Positions 1-7,733 of a stretch of DNA of 48,284 nt are shown here, piece after piece (the first letter of the stretch is position 1; each line of letters opens with the position of its first letter). Position numbers and translations under genes: made by a program. The notes under the pieces are model-generated. The model saw only the letters and a program-made list of their open reading frames with translations. It was not told where the DNA came from and searched no databases. The DNA is from Brevundimonas sp. (GTDB lineage Bacteria > Pseudomonadota > Alphaproteobacteria > Caulobacterales > Caulobacteraceae): the NCBI RefSeq assembly GCF_030656255.1, contig NZ_JAUSOE010000019.1:1-48284 (forward strand), in the 5' to 3' direction.

Positions 1-108
1 CCCGAGCCGACCTTCCTGATCACCAAGCCCTTCCAGCCGGAAACGGTGAAGGCGGCGATCAGCCAGGCCCTGTTCTTCCATCCCTCGCGTCATAAGCAAG
101 CGGCGTAA
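1..108 (+). CDS. Response regulator receiver domain, C-terminal end (partial)
   Basis: Only the last 35 codons are in the window, ending in TAA at 106-108. The peptide reads ...FLITKPFQPETVKAAISQAL..., which matches the end of a CheY-like receiver domain: the beta5 strand, the conserved Lys-Pro pair that contacts the phosphoryl group, and helix alpha5. Nothing but a short tail follows, so this is either a single-domain regulator or a protein that ends in a receiver domain. The partner kinase and output are not visible. Confidence 0.75.
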   Translation, partial: PEPTFLITKPFQPETVKAAISQALFFHPSRHKQAA

Positions 109-134
109 CCGCTCTTTCGACTTGAACGCCTTCA

Positions 135-167
135 AGGCCCCGGTCGCTCAAGCGCCGGGGCCTTTTT
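135..167 (+). terminator. Rho-independent terminator after the response regulator
   Basis: A perfect 9-bp stem (135-143 with 155-163, AGGCCCCGG / CCGGGGCCT) is followed directly by a run of T. It lies 27 bases after the stop codon, so it ends the response-regulator transcript. The minus-strand gene ends just to its right. Confidence 0.85.
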
Positions 168-174
168 CTGTTCG

Positions 175-525
175 CTAGTTCGACGGCGCGGTCGGGGCGT
201 TGACGTTCGGCGTCTCGCCTGTCGGGGCGGGCTGGGCCTCGCCTGCGGGGCCGGTGGAGGCGTCGGCGGCCGGCGGGGTCTGGGCGTCGCCCTGGAAGGC
301 GCCGGCGTCCACAGCTTGGTCGCCGTCGTTGGCGTTGGTGTTCGCCATGCCGCCCTGGCTGAAAGCCCAGATGGCCAGCAGCAGCACGGCCGCTGCGCCG
401 CCGGAGATGATCAGCAGCCACAGGATGCGCACGCCGGACCGGCCCTGGCGGGTGGACTGGGCGTCGACCGGTCGGCTGGGTCGATCCGCGTTTGTGATCT
501 TCGTCTGCGGGTCTTGGTGGCTCAT
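175..525 (-). CDS. Small single-pass membrane protein of unknown function
   Basis: A 116-residue protein. A polar, basic N-terminus of about 32 residues precedes one hydrophobic helix (about residues 33-55, VRILWLLIISGGAAAVLLLA), and then a Pro/Ala/Asp/Gly-rich, low-complexity, acidic tail. This suggests an inner-membrane anchor with a disordered periplasmic tail. The start codon has a clear GGGAGG ribosome site (in TAAGGGAGGCCGAGC). No enzymatic motif was seen, and no function is proposed. It converges on the response regulator across the terminator at 135-167. Confidence 0.7.
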   Translation of the reverse strand: MSHQDPQTKITNADRPSRPVDAQSTRQGRSGVRILWLLIISGGAAAVLLLAIWAFSQGGMANTNANDGDQAVDAGAFQGDAQTPPAADASTGPAGEAQPAPTGETPNVNAPTAPSN

Positions 526-572
526 GCTCGGCCTCCCTTATTTGTTTTTCTGGTCGCGCCTCAACGCCGTGC

Positions 573-797
573 CGGAGGCGACGTTCCGAGGAAGCCTGCG
601 GCGAGCGAACCTTGTTCGTGCGAGGATGAAAAATTGCGCGCAACGACGGGAACCAGTCTGGGCGCCTGCCGTTATGGGCTTGCGGAGGCGGCGACGCCCC
701 CCCGACTTGAGATTGGCGCAAGCCAATCTGTCGCCTCCGCGCCTCATTCTCGATGATGCCACTTGAAGGCGGCCCGCAGGGGCCGCCTTTTTCTTTT
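573..797 (+). ncRNA. Candidate structured small RNA with its own terminator
   Basis: The 339 bases between two genes (526-864) hold no supported protein but are highly structured. CGGAGGCGAC at 573-582 can pair with GTCGCCTCCG at 730-739. A second copy of the left arm, GCGGAGGCG at 682-690, can also pair with 732-740. Inside lies a perfect hairpin GATTGGC-GCAA-GCCAATC (711-728) with a GNRA-type loop. A terminator follows at 766-797. No plus-strand protein gene precedes that terminator, which implies a plus-strand transcript. The sequence lacks the SRP RNA, tmRNA and RNase P signatures known to me. No promoter could be assigned, so the 5' end is a guess. It could instead be a structured leader of the minus-strand gene at 175-525. 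Confidence 0.35.
766..797 (+). terminator. Rho-independent terminator with no upstream plus-strand gene
   Basis: A 9-bp stem AAGGCGGCC (766-774) / GGCCGCCTT (781-789) is followed by a T-rich tract (TTTTTCTTTT). It lies between a minus-strand gene and the start of the oxidoreductase at 865, so it must serve a plus-strand transcript starting after about 526. It also argues against any upstream start for the oxidoreductase, because such an ORF would run through this hairpin. Confidence 0.65.
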
Positions 798-864
798 CGG
801 GCCTCGACCGCCGGGGGCGGCAGGGTCAGGATGGGCGCAAAAGACAATTCCTGGAGAGAGACGC

Positions 865-1893
865 ATGGCTATGAACGGCAAGACGAACCGCCAGTGGGTG
901 CTGCGCCAGCGGCCCAAGGGGCTGATTCAAGCGGGCGACCTGGAACTGGTCGAAAGCCCGATCCCGGATCTGAAGGAGAGCGAGGTGCTGGTCCGCACCG
1001 TCTATCTGTCGCTGGACCCGACCAATCGCACCTGGATGAACGATTCCGAGGGCTATCTGCCGCCCGTGGGTCTGGGCGAGGTCATGCGCGGCCTGACCCT
1101 GGGCGTGGTCGAACACAGCCGGTCCGACCGGTTCAAGGTCGGGGACGTGGTCATGCCCGCCTCGGGCGGCTGGGCCGATTACGCCGTCGTGCCCGAGGGC
1201 GGTCTGCGTCCGGTCCACCGCGCCGCGGGCCTGCCGTTGACGGCCAACATGTCGGTCCTGGGCATGACTGGTCTGACCGCCTATTTCGGGATCACCGACG
1301 TGCTGAAGGCCAAGGCCGGCGAGACGATCGTGATCTCGGCTGCCGCCGGCGCCGTGGGCTCCATCGCCGGCCAGATCGCCAAACAGCGCGGCTGCCGGGT
1401 CATCGGCATCGCCGGGGGACCCGAGAAATGCGCCTGGCTGACCGATGAACTCGGCTTCGACGCCGCCGTCGATTACAAGAACGAGGATGTCGGCGCGGCC
1501 CTGGATCGGCTGGCGCCGGACGGGATCGATTTGAACTTCGAGAATGTGGGCGGCGATATCATGATCGCCGTCTTCAACCGGCTGAAGGTGCACGGCCGAA
1601 TGGCGGTGTGCGGCCTGGTGTCGTCCTACAACGCCACCAAGGCGCCGCCGTCGCCGAACTTCGCCCGCATCATCACCCATCGTCTGAACGTCCAGGGCTT
1701 CCTGGTGCTGGACTACGCCCCGCGCGCCCGCGAGATGGTCGCCGAGATGGGGCCGTGGCTGGCCGAAGGGAAGGTGAAGTGGAAGGTCCACGTCGATGAC
1801 GGGCTGGAAGGGGCGGTGGAATCGCTGAATCGCTTGTTCACCGGCGATCACGACGGCAAGCTGCTGGTTCGCGTCTCCGAAGAACCGGCCTGA
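865..1893 (+). CDS. NADP-dependent MDR-family oxidoreductase (zinc-independent)
   Basis: A 342-residue medium-chain dehydrogenase/reductase of the CurA/leukotriene B4 dehydrogenase type, which reduces the C=C bond of enones or quinone-like substrates with NADPH. It has an N-terminal GroES-like fold (ending near residue 120) and a Rossmann domain with the AAAGAVGS turn near residues 155-162 that binds the dinucleotide. The Cys/His ligands of zinc alcohol dehydrogenases are absent. I chose ATG 865 because GGAGAGAG lies 4 bases upstream and the longer frame crosses a terminator. The MaoC-like gene starts 8 bases after its stop, so the two are probably cotranscribed. The substrate is unknown. Confidence 0.85.
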   Translation: MAMNGKTNRQWVLRQRPKGLIQAGDLELVESPIPDLKESEVLVRTVYLSLDPTNRTWMNDSEGYLPPVGLGEVMRGLTLGVVEHSRSDRFKVGDVVMPASGGWADYAVVPEGGLRPVHRAAGLPLTANMSVLGMTGLTAYFGITDVLKAKAGETIVISAAAGAVGSIAGQIAKQRGCRVIGIAGGPEKCAWLTDELGFDAAVDYKNEDVGAALDRLAPDGIDLNFENVGGDIMIAVFNRLKVHGRMAVCGLVSSYNATKAPPSPNFARIITHRLNVQGFLVLDYAPRAREMVAEMGPWLAEGKVKWKVHVDDGLEGAVESLNRLFTGDHDGKLLVRVSEEPA

Positions 1894-1901
1894 GGATATC
1901 C

Positions 1902-2309
1902 ATGAGCGACCCCCTGCTCGTCCATTACGAGGATCTTGAGACGGGACAGGTCGTGCCCCTGGGCGCCTGCGCGGTCGATCCGGCCGCGCTGGACGTCTTC
2001 GTCGAGCGGTTCTCGCCCGGCTGGGACGCCGCCTATGGTGCGCCGGACGCCATGGTCTACGCCCTGTGGAGCCGGCTGGCGACCGAGAAGGCGGGCGGCT
2101 GGGCCCAGACCAAGGTCCTGGCCGTCGATGGCCTGCGCTATATGCGTAATCCGCCGCCGGGCGAACTGCTGCGCGGCCGCATGACGGTGATGGGCAAGGA
2201 TCCGGTCGGGGACGAGAAGGGCATCGTCATCGCCTCGCACGATCTGCTGGACGAGGGCGGACGGCTGGTCTTCTCCTGCCTGACCCGCGCCGTCTTTTCG
2301 CGCCGCTGA
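1902..2309 (+). CDS. MaoC-like hotdog-fold protein (acyl dehydratase-like)
   Basis: A 135-residue protein. Its N-terminus (YEDLETGQVVPLG followed by a D-P-x-x-L-D-x-F-V-E-R-F helix) and its C-terminal strands (MRNPPPGELLRGR and IASHDLLDEGGRLVFSC) fit single-domain MaoC/R-hydratase-like hotdog proteins. The classical catalytic D-x4-H pair is not obvious: the central segment reads SPGWDAAYGAPDAMVYALWSRL. Enzymatic hydration of enoyl-CoA is therefore not assured. It starts 8 bases after the oxidoreductase, and the shared operon suggests acyl or enone metabolism. A thioesterase-like role is possible. Confidence 0.6.
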   Translation: MSDPLLVHYEDLETGQVVPLGACAVDPAALDVFVERFSPGWDAAYGAPDAMVYALWSRLATEKAGGWAQTKVLAVDGLRYMRNPPPGELLRGRMTVMGKDPVGDEKGIVIASHDLLDEGGRLVFSCLTRAVFSRR

Positions 2310-2315
2310 AACGCA

Positions 2316-2347
2316 GAACGCCCCGCCGGCGAACCGGCGGGGCGTTC
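2316..2347. terminator. Hairpin between convergent genes
   Basis: A perfect 14-bp stem (2316-2329 with 2334-2347) and a CGAA tetraloop sit between the stops of the MaoC-like gene (plus) and the SapC gene (minus). There is no strong T tract on either side. It is a plausible bidirectional terminator, called from its position and stem strength. Confidence 0.6.
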
Positions 2348-2369
2348 CATTCCGATCAGACGGCGTGTC

Positions 2370-3146
2370 TTAGTTGACCGTGCCCGGGGCCTGGCGAAGG
2401 AAGGCCAGGGCGATCAGGCGGTCCCAGCCCAGCAGCGACACCAGGTGGGCGTAGATCTGGCCCAGGGCGCCGTTGTCGCGCAGCTCGGCCAGCTTCTCGG
2501 CCGGCAGGGCCTTCAGCTTGTCTTCCGACACGGCGTAATATTCCGCCAGCTTCTGCGGCGCGCCCGGCGTGCCGTCCGGGTTGCGCGGGGTGAAGACCGC
2601 TTCGCGCACGTCCAGCAGATCCAGGTCGTTGATCAGCTTGACGAAGGCCTCGGTGCGCTGACGCTCCTGCTCGAAGTTGTTGCAGAACTCCATCGCCATA
2701 TTAGTGTAGTCGCTGGCTTGGCCGTTGACGAACAGCGGGTTCTGGCCGCCTTCCGTGACGATCTCCGCGCCGCGGTCGATGCACAGGATCAGGCGCTGGT
2801 TCTGCTTGTCGTCAGCGAAGACGAACGGATAGCGGCGCACATAAGCCGGGATATAGGCGTCGGGACGGAACTCGCCGTCGGCCGCCACGAACAGGTTCTC
2901 GCCCTGGCGCAGGCCCATGACCACGACCGGCTGGCGGTTCTCGCCGGTGAAGATCACCGGATAGGACAGGGCGGCGGCGGCGAATTCGGTCACCGTCAGC
3001 GGCACGACGTTGGTCTGGCCGACGAAGGCGTAGGGCTTGTCCGCCGGATTGACGCCCAGCGCGCCGTGCAGGCCCGGATCCAGCGGCTCGGGGTTCTTGT
3101 AGAAGAGGACATTGCCCTCGAGCGGCGAGTTGGTCGTGTCGGTCAT
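2370..3146 (-). CDS. SapC family protein
   Basis: A 258-residue protein of the SapC family (Pfam PF07277), named after a gene next to surface-array loci in Campylobacter. Its biochemical function is unknown. Features seen are the opening YKNPEPLDPGLHGALGV, a central VVVMGLRQGENLFV strand, the YVRRYPFVFADD segment and LCIDRGAEIV typical of the family. There is no signal peptide or transmembrane helix from the chosen ATG at 3146. The longer frame adds 22 Arg/Pro/Ala-rich residues that do not resemble the family. No strong ribosome site was found. The gene stands alone; in relatives SapC genes often sit near TonB-dependent receptor genes, which is not the case here. Confidence 0.75.
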   Translation of the reverse strand: MTDTTNSPLEGNVLFYKNPEPLDPGLHGALGVNPADKPYAFVGQTNVVPLTVTEFAAAALSYPVIFTGENRQPVVVMGLRQGENLFVAADGEFRPDAYIPAYVRRYPFVFADDKQNQRLILCIDRGAEIVTEGGQNPLFVNGQASDYTNMAMEFCNNFEQERQRTEAFVKLINDLDLLDVREAVFTPRNPDGTPGAPQKLAEYYAVSEDKLKALPAEKLAELRDNGALGQIYAHLVSLLGWDRLIALAFLRQAPGTVN

Positions 3147-3276
3147 GAGAAGCCAGGCGCTCTGGAGTGGAAACGAGGCGGGCCTTCTAGCCCAAGCGCG
3201 TCCCAGCGGCAAACGGGGGCGACGCTTGGCGGCCTCTCATGTTGCGGCCAGGCCGCTCAGCCATTAGCTGTGGCGC

Positions 3277-3771
3277 ATGACCTCCACCTGCGACCACGAT
3301 CACGATCATGCGGGCCTGCACGGCGCGGCCCTGATCCGGGCGCTGGAGGGGGCGGAATCGCGCATGACGGCGGCGGGCGAGCGGATGACCCCGCCGCGTC
3401 GGCGTGTGCTGTCCCTGCTGCTGGAGACCGGCGAGCCGGTGAAGGCCTACGACCTGATCGCCCGCTTCGGCGAGGACGGCCAGGCCGCCAAGCCGCCGAC
3501 CGTCTATCGCGCCCTGGAGTTTCTGGAACGCCAGGGCATGGCCCACCGCATCGCCTCCATCAGCGCCTATGTCGCCTGCGCCGGACATGAAGGAGACACC
3601 GCCCCCCATGCGGCGGCCTTCCTGATCTGCGACTGCTGCGGCGCGACACGCGAGATCAACGGGCCGGACAAGGGCGCCATGGACGCCGCCGCCGCCGCCG
3701 CCGGCTACGTCATCGCCCGCACCACCATAGAGGCGCACGGACTCTGCGCCGCCTGCCGCCAGGCCGCATGA
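3277..3771 (+). CDS. zur: Fur-family transcriptional repressor, Zur-like
   Basis: A 164-residue Fur-superfamily regulator. The winged-helix region spans about residues 30-95 (MTPPRRRVLSLLL..., KPPTVYRALEFLERQGMAHRI). The dimerisation half holds two CxxC pairs, CDCCG near residue 122 and CAAC near the end, which bind structural zinc as in Zur. A His/Asp run (CDHDHDH) at residues 5-11 could hold extra metal. The early recognition-helix motif favours Zur over Fur, but the metal is inferred. Its stop overlaps the start of the next hydrolase (ATGATC at 3768), so the two are translationally coupled. Candidate target sites occur near the metal-transport genes at 26.6 and 27.3 kb. Confidence 0.75.
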   Translation: MTSTCDHDHDHAGLHGAALIRALEGAESRMTAAGERMTPPRRRVLSLLLETGEPVKAYDLIARFGEDGQAAKPPTVYRALEFLERQGMAHRIASISAYVACAGHEGDTAPHAAAFLICDCCGATREINGPDKGAMDAAAAAAGYVIARTTIEAHGLCAACRQAA

Positions 3772-4664
3772 TCATGGACGCCGCGCTGATGTCCCCGCCC
3801 CGCCGACTCAGCGTTCCGATCAACAACCATTGGGGCGCTGGCCAGATGTCCGTGATGGACTTCGGCGATCCGAAGCGGCCCGTGGACCTGATCTTCTCCC
3901 ACGCCAACGGCTTCAACGCCGCCACCTATCGCAGCCTGTTGTCGCCCCTGTCGGCCAGTCTGCGGATATGGGCGCCCGACCTGCGCGGCCACGGCGGGTC
4001 GGACCTGCCGGTGTTCGCCCGGCCCAAGGCCAGCTGGCTGGATCACCGCGACGATATCCTGGCCCTGGTCGAGGCTATCGACGGGCCGCCGGTGGTCCTG
4101 GCCGGCCATTCGATGGGGGGAACCGCCTCGCTGCTGGCGGCGGCCGAACGGCCGGATCGGGTGTCGAGCCTGGTCCTGTTCGATCCGGTGATCTGGCGGC
4201 GCGCAGCGGTCTTCGCCTTCAACCTGCCCTTCGCCCATCGGCTGATGAAGGACATCCCCATCGCCAAGGCCACCCGCCGCCGGCGCCCGGTGTTCGACAG
4301 CCGCGAACAGGCCATGGCCGCCTATCGCGGACGCGGCGCCTTCAAGGGGTGGCCCGACCGGGTGCTGGCCGATTATCTGTCCGAAGGCCTGATCGAGACC
4401 GCAGAAGGCCTGACGCTGACCGCCACCCCGGCCTGGGAGGCCGCCAACTACGCCGCCCAGGCGCATGATCCCTGGCGGGCCCTGCGCCGCTATCCGGGGC
4501 CGGTCCATATTCTGAAGGCCGAACACGGCGCCCTGACCCATGTGCCGATCGCGCCGCGCGGCCTGCCCAACGTGACGGTCGAGGTGGTTCACGGCGGCGG
4601 CCACCTGTTTCCCATGACCCATGCCGACGTCGCCCGCGACGCCCTGTTCGAGGCGGCGGTCTGA
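3768..4664 (+). CDS. Alpha/beta hydrolase
   Basis: A 298-residue alpha/beta hydrolase. The oxyanion strand is SHANGFN (44-50), the nucleophile elbow is GHSMGG with Ser115, and the likely catalytic His is in HGGGHLFP close to the C-terminus. There is no signal peptide, so it acts in the cytoplasm. It starts inside the last codons of the Zur gene, a 4-base overlap that indicates cotranscription. The substrate is unknown; the family covers esterases, lipases and C-C hydrolases. No direct link to zinc is visible beyond the shared transcript. Confidence 0.8.
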   Translation: MIMDAALMSPPRRLSVPINNHWGAGQMSVMDFGDPKRPVDLIFSHANGFNAATYRSLLSPLSASLRIWAPDLRGHGGSDLPVFARPKASWLDHRDDILALVEAIDGPPVVLAGHSMGGTASLLAAAERPDRVSSLVLFDPVIWRRAAVFAFNLPFAHRLMKDIPIAKATRRRRPVFDSREQAMAAYRGRGAFKGWPDRVLADYLSEGLIETAEGLTLTATPAWEAANYAAQAHDPWRALRRYPGPVHILKAEHGALTHVPIAPRGLPNVTVEVVHGGGHLFPMTHADVARDALFEAAV

Positions 4665-4831
4665 GGGCGGACGATTAATCGGGGGACAGGCGCCGAGCCC
4701 CATGATAAGGGCGCCGCTGAGCATAACTCCCCGAGACGCCCCGCTTGTCCTTCTTTCACGCCGGTCCCGCGCCCAAAGGCGCCGGCCCCCGATCCGGGGG
4801 GTTGCGTGACGGTTTGATCCTGACGCCGGGC

Positions 4832-5410
4832 ATGAAGGTCGGGCTGTTCGGCGGCTCCTTCAATCCGGCCCATGACGGTCACGCCCATGTGGCCGAGACG
4901 GCGATGCGCCGCCTGGGCCTGGATCGGGTCGTCTGGCTGGTCTCGCCGCAGAACCCGCTGAAGGACGCCCGCCACAGCGCGCCCCTGGCCGAACGCATGG
5001 CCTCGGCGCGCGAACACGCCCGCGGTCCGTCGATGATCATTTCGGATTTCGAGACCCGCACCGGCGTGGCCTGGACCGTCGACACCTTGCGCCTGCTGGT
5101 CGCGCGGCATCCCGGCGTACATTTCGTCTGGCTGATGGGGTCGGACAATCTGGCCAGCTTCCATCGCTGGCGGGGCTGGACCGACATCATGCGGCTGATG
5201 CCGGTTGCGGTGATCGCCCGGCCCGGATCCCTGCTGGACAGCCGCACCGCCCCGGCGGCCGCGCGGTTCGCGACCTTCCGCGTTCCGGCCGAGCAGGCGG
5301 GCCTGTTGCCGACCCTGTCGGCGCCCGCCTGGACCTATCTGACGGCGCCGCTGAACCCCCTGTCCTCGACCGCGATCCGCACCGGGACCGGACGACGCGC
5401 GGCCTCGTGA
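4832..5410 (+). CDS. nadD: Nicotinate-nucleotide adenylyltransferase
   Basis: This enzyme adenylates nicotinate mononucleotide to deamido-NAD in NAD synthesis. The 192-residue protein shows the nucleotidyltransferase P-loop-like motif GLFGGSFNPAHDGH (residues 4-17), the WLVSPQNPLK substrate segment, the VWLMGSDNL core and the C-terminal SSTAIR motif. I chose ATG 4832 because the family begins right at the GGSFNP motif. The frame stays open upstream to a TTG at 4745, and alphaproteobacterial NadD proteins can carry short extensions, so a longer form is possible. It heads a plus-strand run nadD-rsfS-rlmH-LdpF-like-ctpA. Confidence 0.93.
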   Translation: MKVGLFGGSFNPAHDGHAHVAETAMRRLGLDRVVWLVSPQNPLKDARHSAPLAERMASAREHARGPSMIISDFETRTGVAWTVDTLRLLVARHPGVHFVWLMGSDNLASFHRWRGWTDIMRLMPVAVIARPGSLLDSRTAPAAARFATFRVPAEQAGLLPTLSAPAWTYLTAPLNPLSSTAIRTGTGRRAAS

Positions 5411-5543
5411 TCGGGGCGCCGGTTCACGGACGGGCCCATCCGTGCTAGAGGGCTGCTTTAGTCAATGCTCCTGGAGCCCTCCGCTGACCCCCTCGCCCGC
5501 GTATGATACGCAAGACGCCGCCGTTTCGAACACGGCGCACGAG

Positions 5544-5978
5544 ATGGATGCCATAGAACCTCTGCATTCCGAAGACGGCTTTGAATCCGACGGCGCGCCC
5601 AGCGCCTTCGGCGATTCTGCGCCGCGCCCGATCGGCTCGACCCCGCTTGAAGAAGCCATTCTGAGCCGCCTCGACGAGGACAAGGCCCAGGAGATGGTCC
5701 TGATCGACCTCAAGGGCAAAAGCGCCATGGCCGACACCATGATCGTGGCGTCCGGCCGTTCGCACCGCCACGTCGGCGCCATCGCCGACCACCTGCTGCG
5801 CACGCTGAAGGAAAACGGTCTGGGCAAGGCCAAGGTCGAGGGCCTGCCGCATTGCGACTGGGTCCTGATCGACGCCGGCGACGTGATCGTCCACCTGTTC
5901 CGCCCGGAAGTGCGCACCTTCTACAATATCGAGAAGATCTGGGCCGTCGATTCCGCCCACCGCATGGTCCGCGACTGA
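5544..5978 (+). CDS. rsfS: Ribosomal silencing factor RsfS
   Basis: RsfS binds ribosomal protein uL14 on the large subunit and blocks subunit joining when nutrients are short. The core domain starts near residue 40 and shows LSRLDEDKAQEMVLIDLKGK, MADTMIVASGRSHRHVGAIA, LPHCDWVLIDAGDVIVHLF and EVRTFYNIEKIW, all family hallmarks. The first 36 or so residues from ATG 5544 are acidic and poorly conserved. The frame extends to 5442, so the true start is uncertain. It lies 133 bases after nadD and 4 bases before rlmH, the usual arrangement. Confidence 0.92.
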   Translation: MDAIEPLHSEDGFESDGAPSAFGDSAPRPIGSTPLEEAILSRLDEDKAQEMVLIDLKGKSAMADTMIVASGRSHRHVGAIADHLLRTLKENGLGKAKVEGLPHCDWVLIDAGDVIVHLFRPEVRTFYNIEKIWAVDSAHRMVRD

Positions 5979-5982
5979 GACC

Positions 5983-6447
5983 ATGAAGCTGAGTATCGTC
6001 GCCATCGGCCGACCGGGCCGGGGGCCTGAGGCGACGCTCGCCGACGATTACGCCAAGCGCGCCACCCTGTCGGGACGCGCGCTTGGCCTCGGCCCCCTCG
6101 AACTGATCGATCTGGAAGCCCGCAAGCCGGGCAAGGCGCCGGAGGCCGAGCTGATCCTGGCCGCCGCGGAAGGGTCGCACCTGATCGCCTGCGACGAACG
6201 GGGAAGGACCTATTCCTCGCGCGCCTTCGCCGACCATATCGCCAAGCTGCGCGACCAGGGCGAACGCCGCCTGGTCTTCGCCATCGGCGGGGCGGACGGG
6301 CTGGACGAGAGCGTGCGCGCGGCCGCGTCATCGACCCTGGCCTTCGGGCCCCAGACCTGGCCCCACGCCCTGGCCCGCGCCATGCTGGCCGAACAACTGT
6401 ATCGGGCCGTGACCATCCTGGCCGGATCACCCTATCATCGCGACTGA
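5983..6447 (+). CDS. rlmH: 23S rRNA pseudouridine-1915 N3-methyltransferase
   Basis: RlmH is a SPOUT methyltransferase that methylates pseudouridine 1915 in helix 69 of 23S rRNA on assembled 70S ribosomes. It is 154 residues long, the normal size. The trefoil-knot SAM site is visible as LVFAIGGADGLDESV and the C-terminal ARAMLAEQLYRAVTILAGSPYHR. It starts 4 bases after rsfS and ends 1 base before the next gene, so it is firmly inside the operon. Confidence 0.95.
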   Translation: MKLSIVAIGRPGRGPEATLADDYAKRATLSGRALGLGPLELIDLEARKPGKAPEAELILAAAEGSHLIACDERGRTYSSRAFADHIAKLRDQGERRLVFAIGGADGLDESVRAAASSTLAFGPQTWPHALARAMLAEQLYRAVTILAGSPYHRD

Positions 6448-6448
6448 C

Positions 6449-7528
6449 ATGGGTCGCGCCACCACACTCTCTCTCGCTCTGCTGACGGGTCTCGTGCTCG
6501 CCGCGCCCGCCGTGGGCCGGCAGGCGCCGGAAAGCGAGCTGGCCCGCACCCAGGCCGAATACCGCGACGAGGCCGTGCGGGCGCGCCGTCTCCGCGCCGA
6601 CGCCGACGCGGCCAAGTCCGAACTGGCTCAGCTTGAGCGTCGTCTGGCGGCCTTGCGCGTCGACGAACGGACCGACGACCGCCAGATCGACGACCAGCGC
6701 GCCCGCCTGCGCCAGCTCAGCGAACGCGAGGCTGAACTGGTCACGGACCTGGCCCGGGAGCGCGGGGCCCAGGGCCGGCTGCTCAGCGCCCTGCAGATGA
6801 TGAGCCGCCGCCCGCCGCCGCCCCTGCTGATCCCGGCGGACAAGGCGGTGGACACGGTGCGCGCCTCCATCCTGCTGCGGGCCATGACGCCCGACCTGGA
6901 AAAACGCGCCGCGGCCCTGGGCGACCGCCAGGCCGAGATCATGCGAATCCGCCGTCTGGCGGTCCTGTCGTCCGAGCGGCTGCTGACCACCGAAAGCGCC
7001 CAGGGCGACCGCCGCGCCGAGATCGAGGGGCTGACGGCGCGCAAGACCGCCCTGACCGCCGTCCTGAACGCCGAGGCCCGCACCGCCGAGCGCGCGGCCC
7101 GCGTGCTGGAGAACCGTATCCGCGAACTGGGCGGCGACGTCCCCGCCGCCGCTACGGCCGAGGCGGCCCCAGCGCGCCTGCCCGCCGGCCGCAACCGCCT
7201 CAGTTCGCCCGTCCAGGGCGCGCCCAGCCAGACCTGGGGGGCAGGGACCTCGGGGTGGCGCTGGCGAGCCGACCGCGCGGACGTGACCGCCCCCGCCGAC
7301 GCCAAGGTGGCCTATGCCGGTCCCCTGACCGGCTGGGGCCAGGTGGTGATCCTGGACCTCGGCCCCGGCTGGCGCGCCGTCATCGCCGGTCTGGAGAGCG
7401 TGGACGTGGCGGCCGACGCCCGCGTTTCCGACGGCCAGGCCCTGGGACGCAGCGGCCCCGACGGCGACGTCTATTTCGAACTGCGGCGCGAGGAACGGCC
7501 CATCGATCCCGGCCCCTGGCTGAAATAG
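6449..7528 (+). CDS. EnvC/LdpF-like LytM factor (degenerate murein hydrolase activator)
   Basis: A 359-residue exported protein. A signal peptide (about residues 1-23, ending near PAVGRQ) precedes a long coiled coil (about 28-230, rich in Ala/Arg/Glu heptads) and a C-terminal LytM/M23 domain (about 250-359). The zinc ligands of active LytM enzymes are missing: the HxH motif is replaced by D-V-Y in GDVYFELR. That fits EnvC and Caulobacter LdpF, which activate the AmiC amidase at the septum instead of cutting peptidoglycan. It follows rlmH by 1 base and precedes ctpA, the usual alphaproteobacterial order. The LdpF name is inferred from architecture and context. Confidence 0.85.
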   Translation: MGRATTLSLALLTGLVLAAPAVGRQAPESELARTQAEYRDEAVRARRLRADADAAKSELAQLERRLAALRVDERTDDRQIDDQRARLRQLSEREAELVTDLARERGAQGRLLSALQMMSRRPPPPLLIPADKAVDTVRASILLRAMTPDLEKRAAALGDRQAEIMRIRRLAVLSSERLLTTESAQGDRRAEIEGLTARKTALTAVLNAEARTAERAARVLENRIRELGGDVPAAATAEAAPARLPAGRNRLSSPVQGAPSQTWGAGTSGWRWRADRADVTAPADAKVAYAGPLTGWGQVVILDLGPGWRAVIAGLESVDVAADARVSDGQALGRSGPDGDVYFELRREERPIDPGPWLK

Positions 7529-7733
7529 ACCCCGACAGGCGTCATTTTCGACCTCTTGTCTCTGACGGCGAGTTGGGAGGCGGTGAAATGGCTGAGATGC
7601 GATAAGGCCTTGCTTTCCAACCTGACGCTGATTTTATCGGCGTGACGCCGCGCCGCCACGATTTCGTCGTGTCTGCGGGGCCTTACCCTTGCAACGGGCG
7701 CCTTTGATGATCGGCCCGACCGAAAGAGACCGA

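Noticed and set aside
573..740. 6S RNA at the structured intergenic region
   Set aside because: The length and closing stem would fit, but the inner halves do not form the long bubble-interrupted duplex expected of 6S RNA, and the usual gene context is absent.
4745..4831. TTG start for nadD giving a 29-residue extension
   Set aside because: There is no ribosome site and the added residues are unlike the family; the ATG at 4832 starts right at the nucleotidyltransferase motif.
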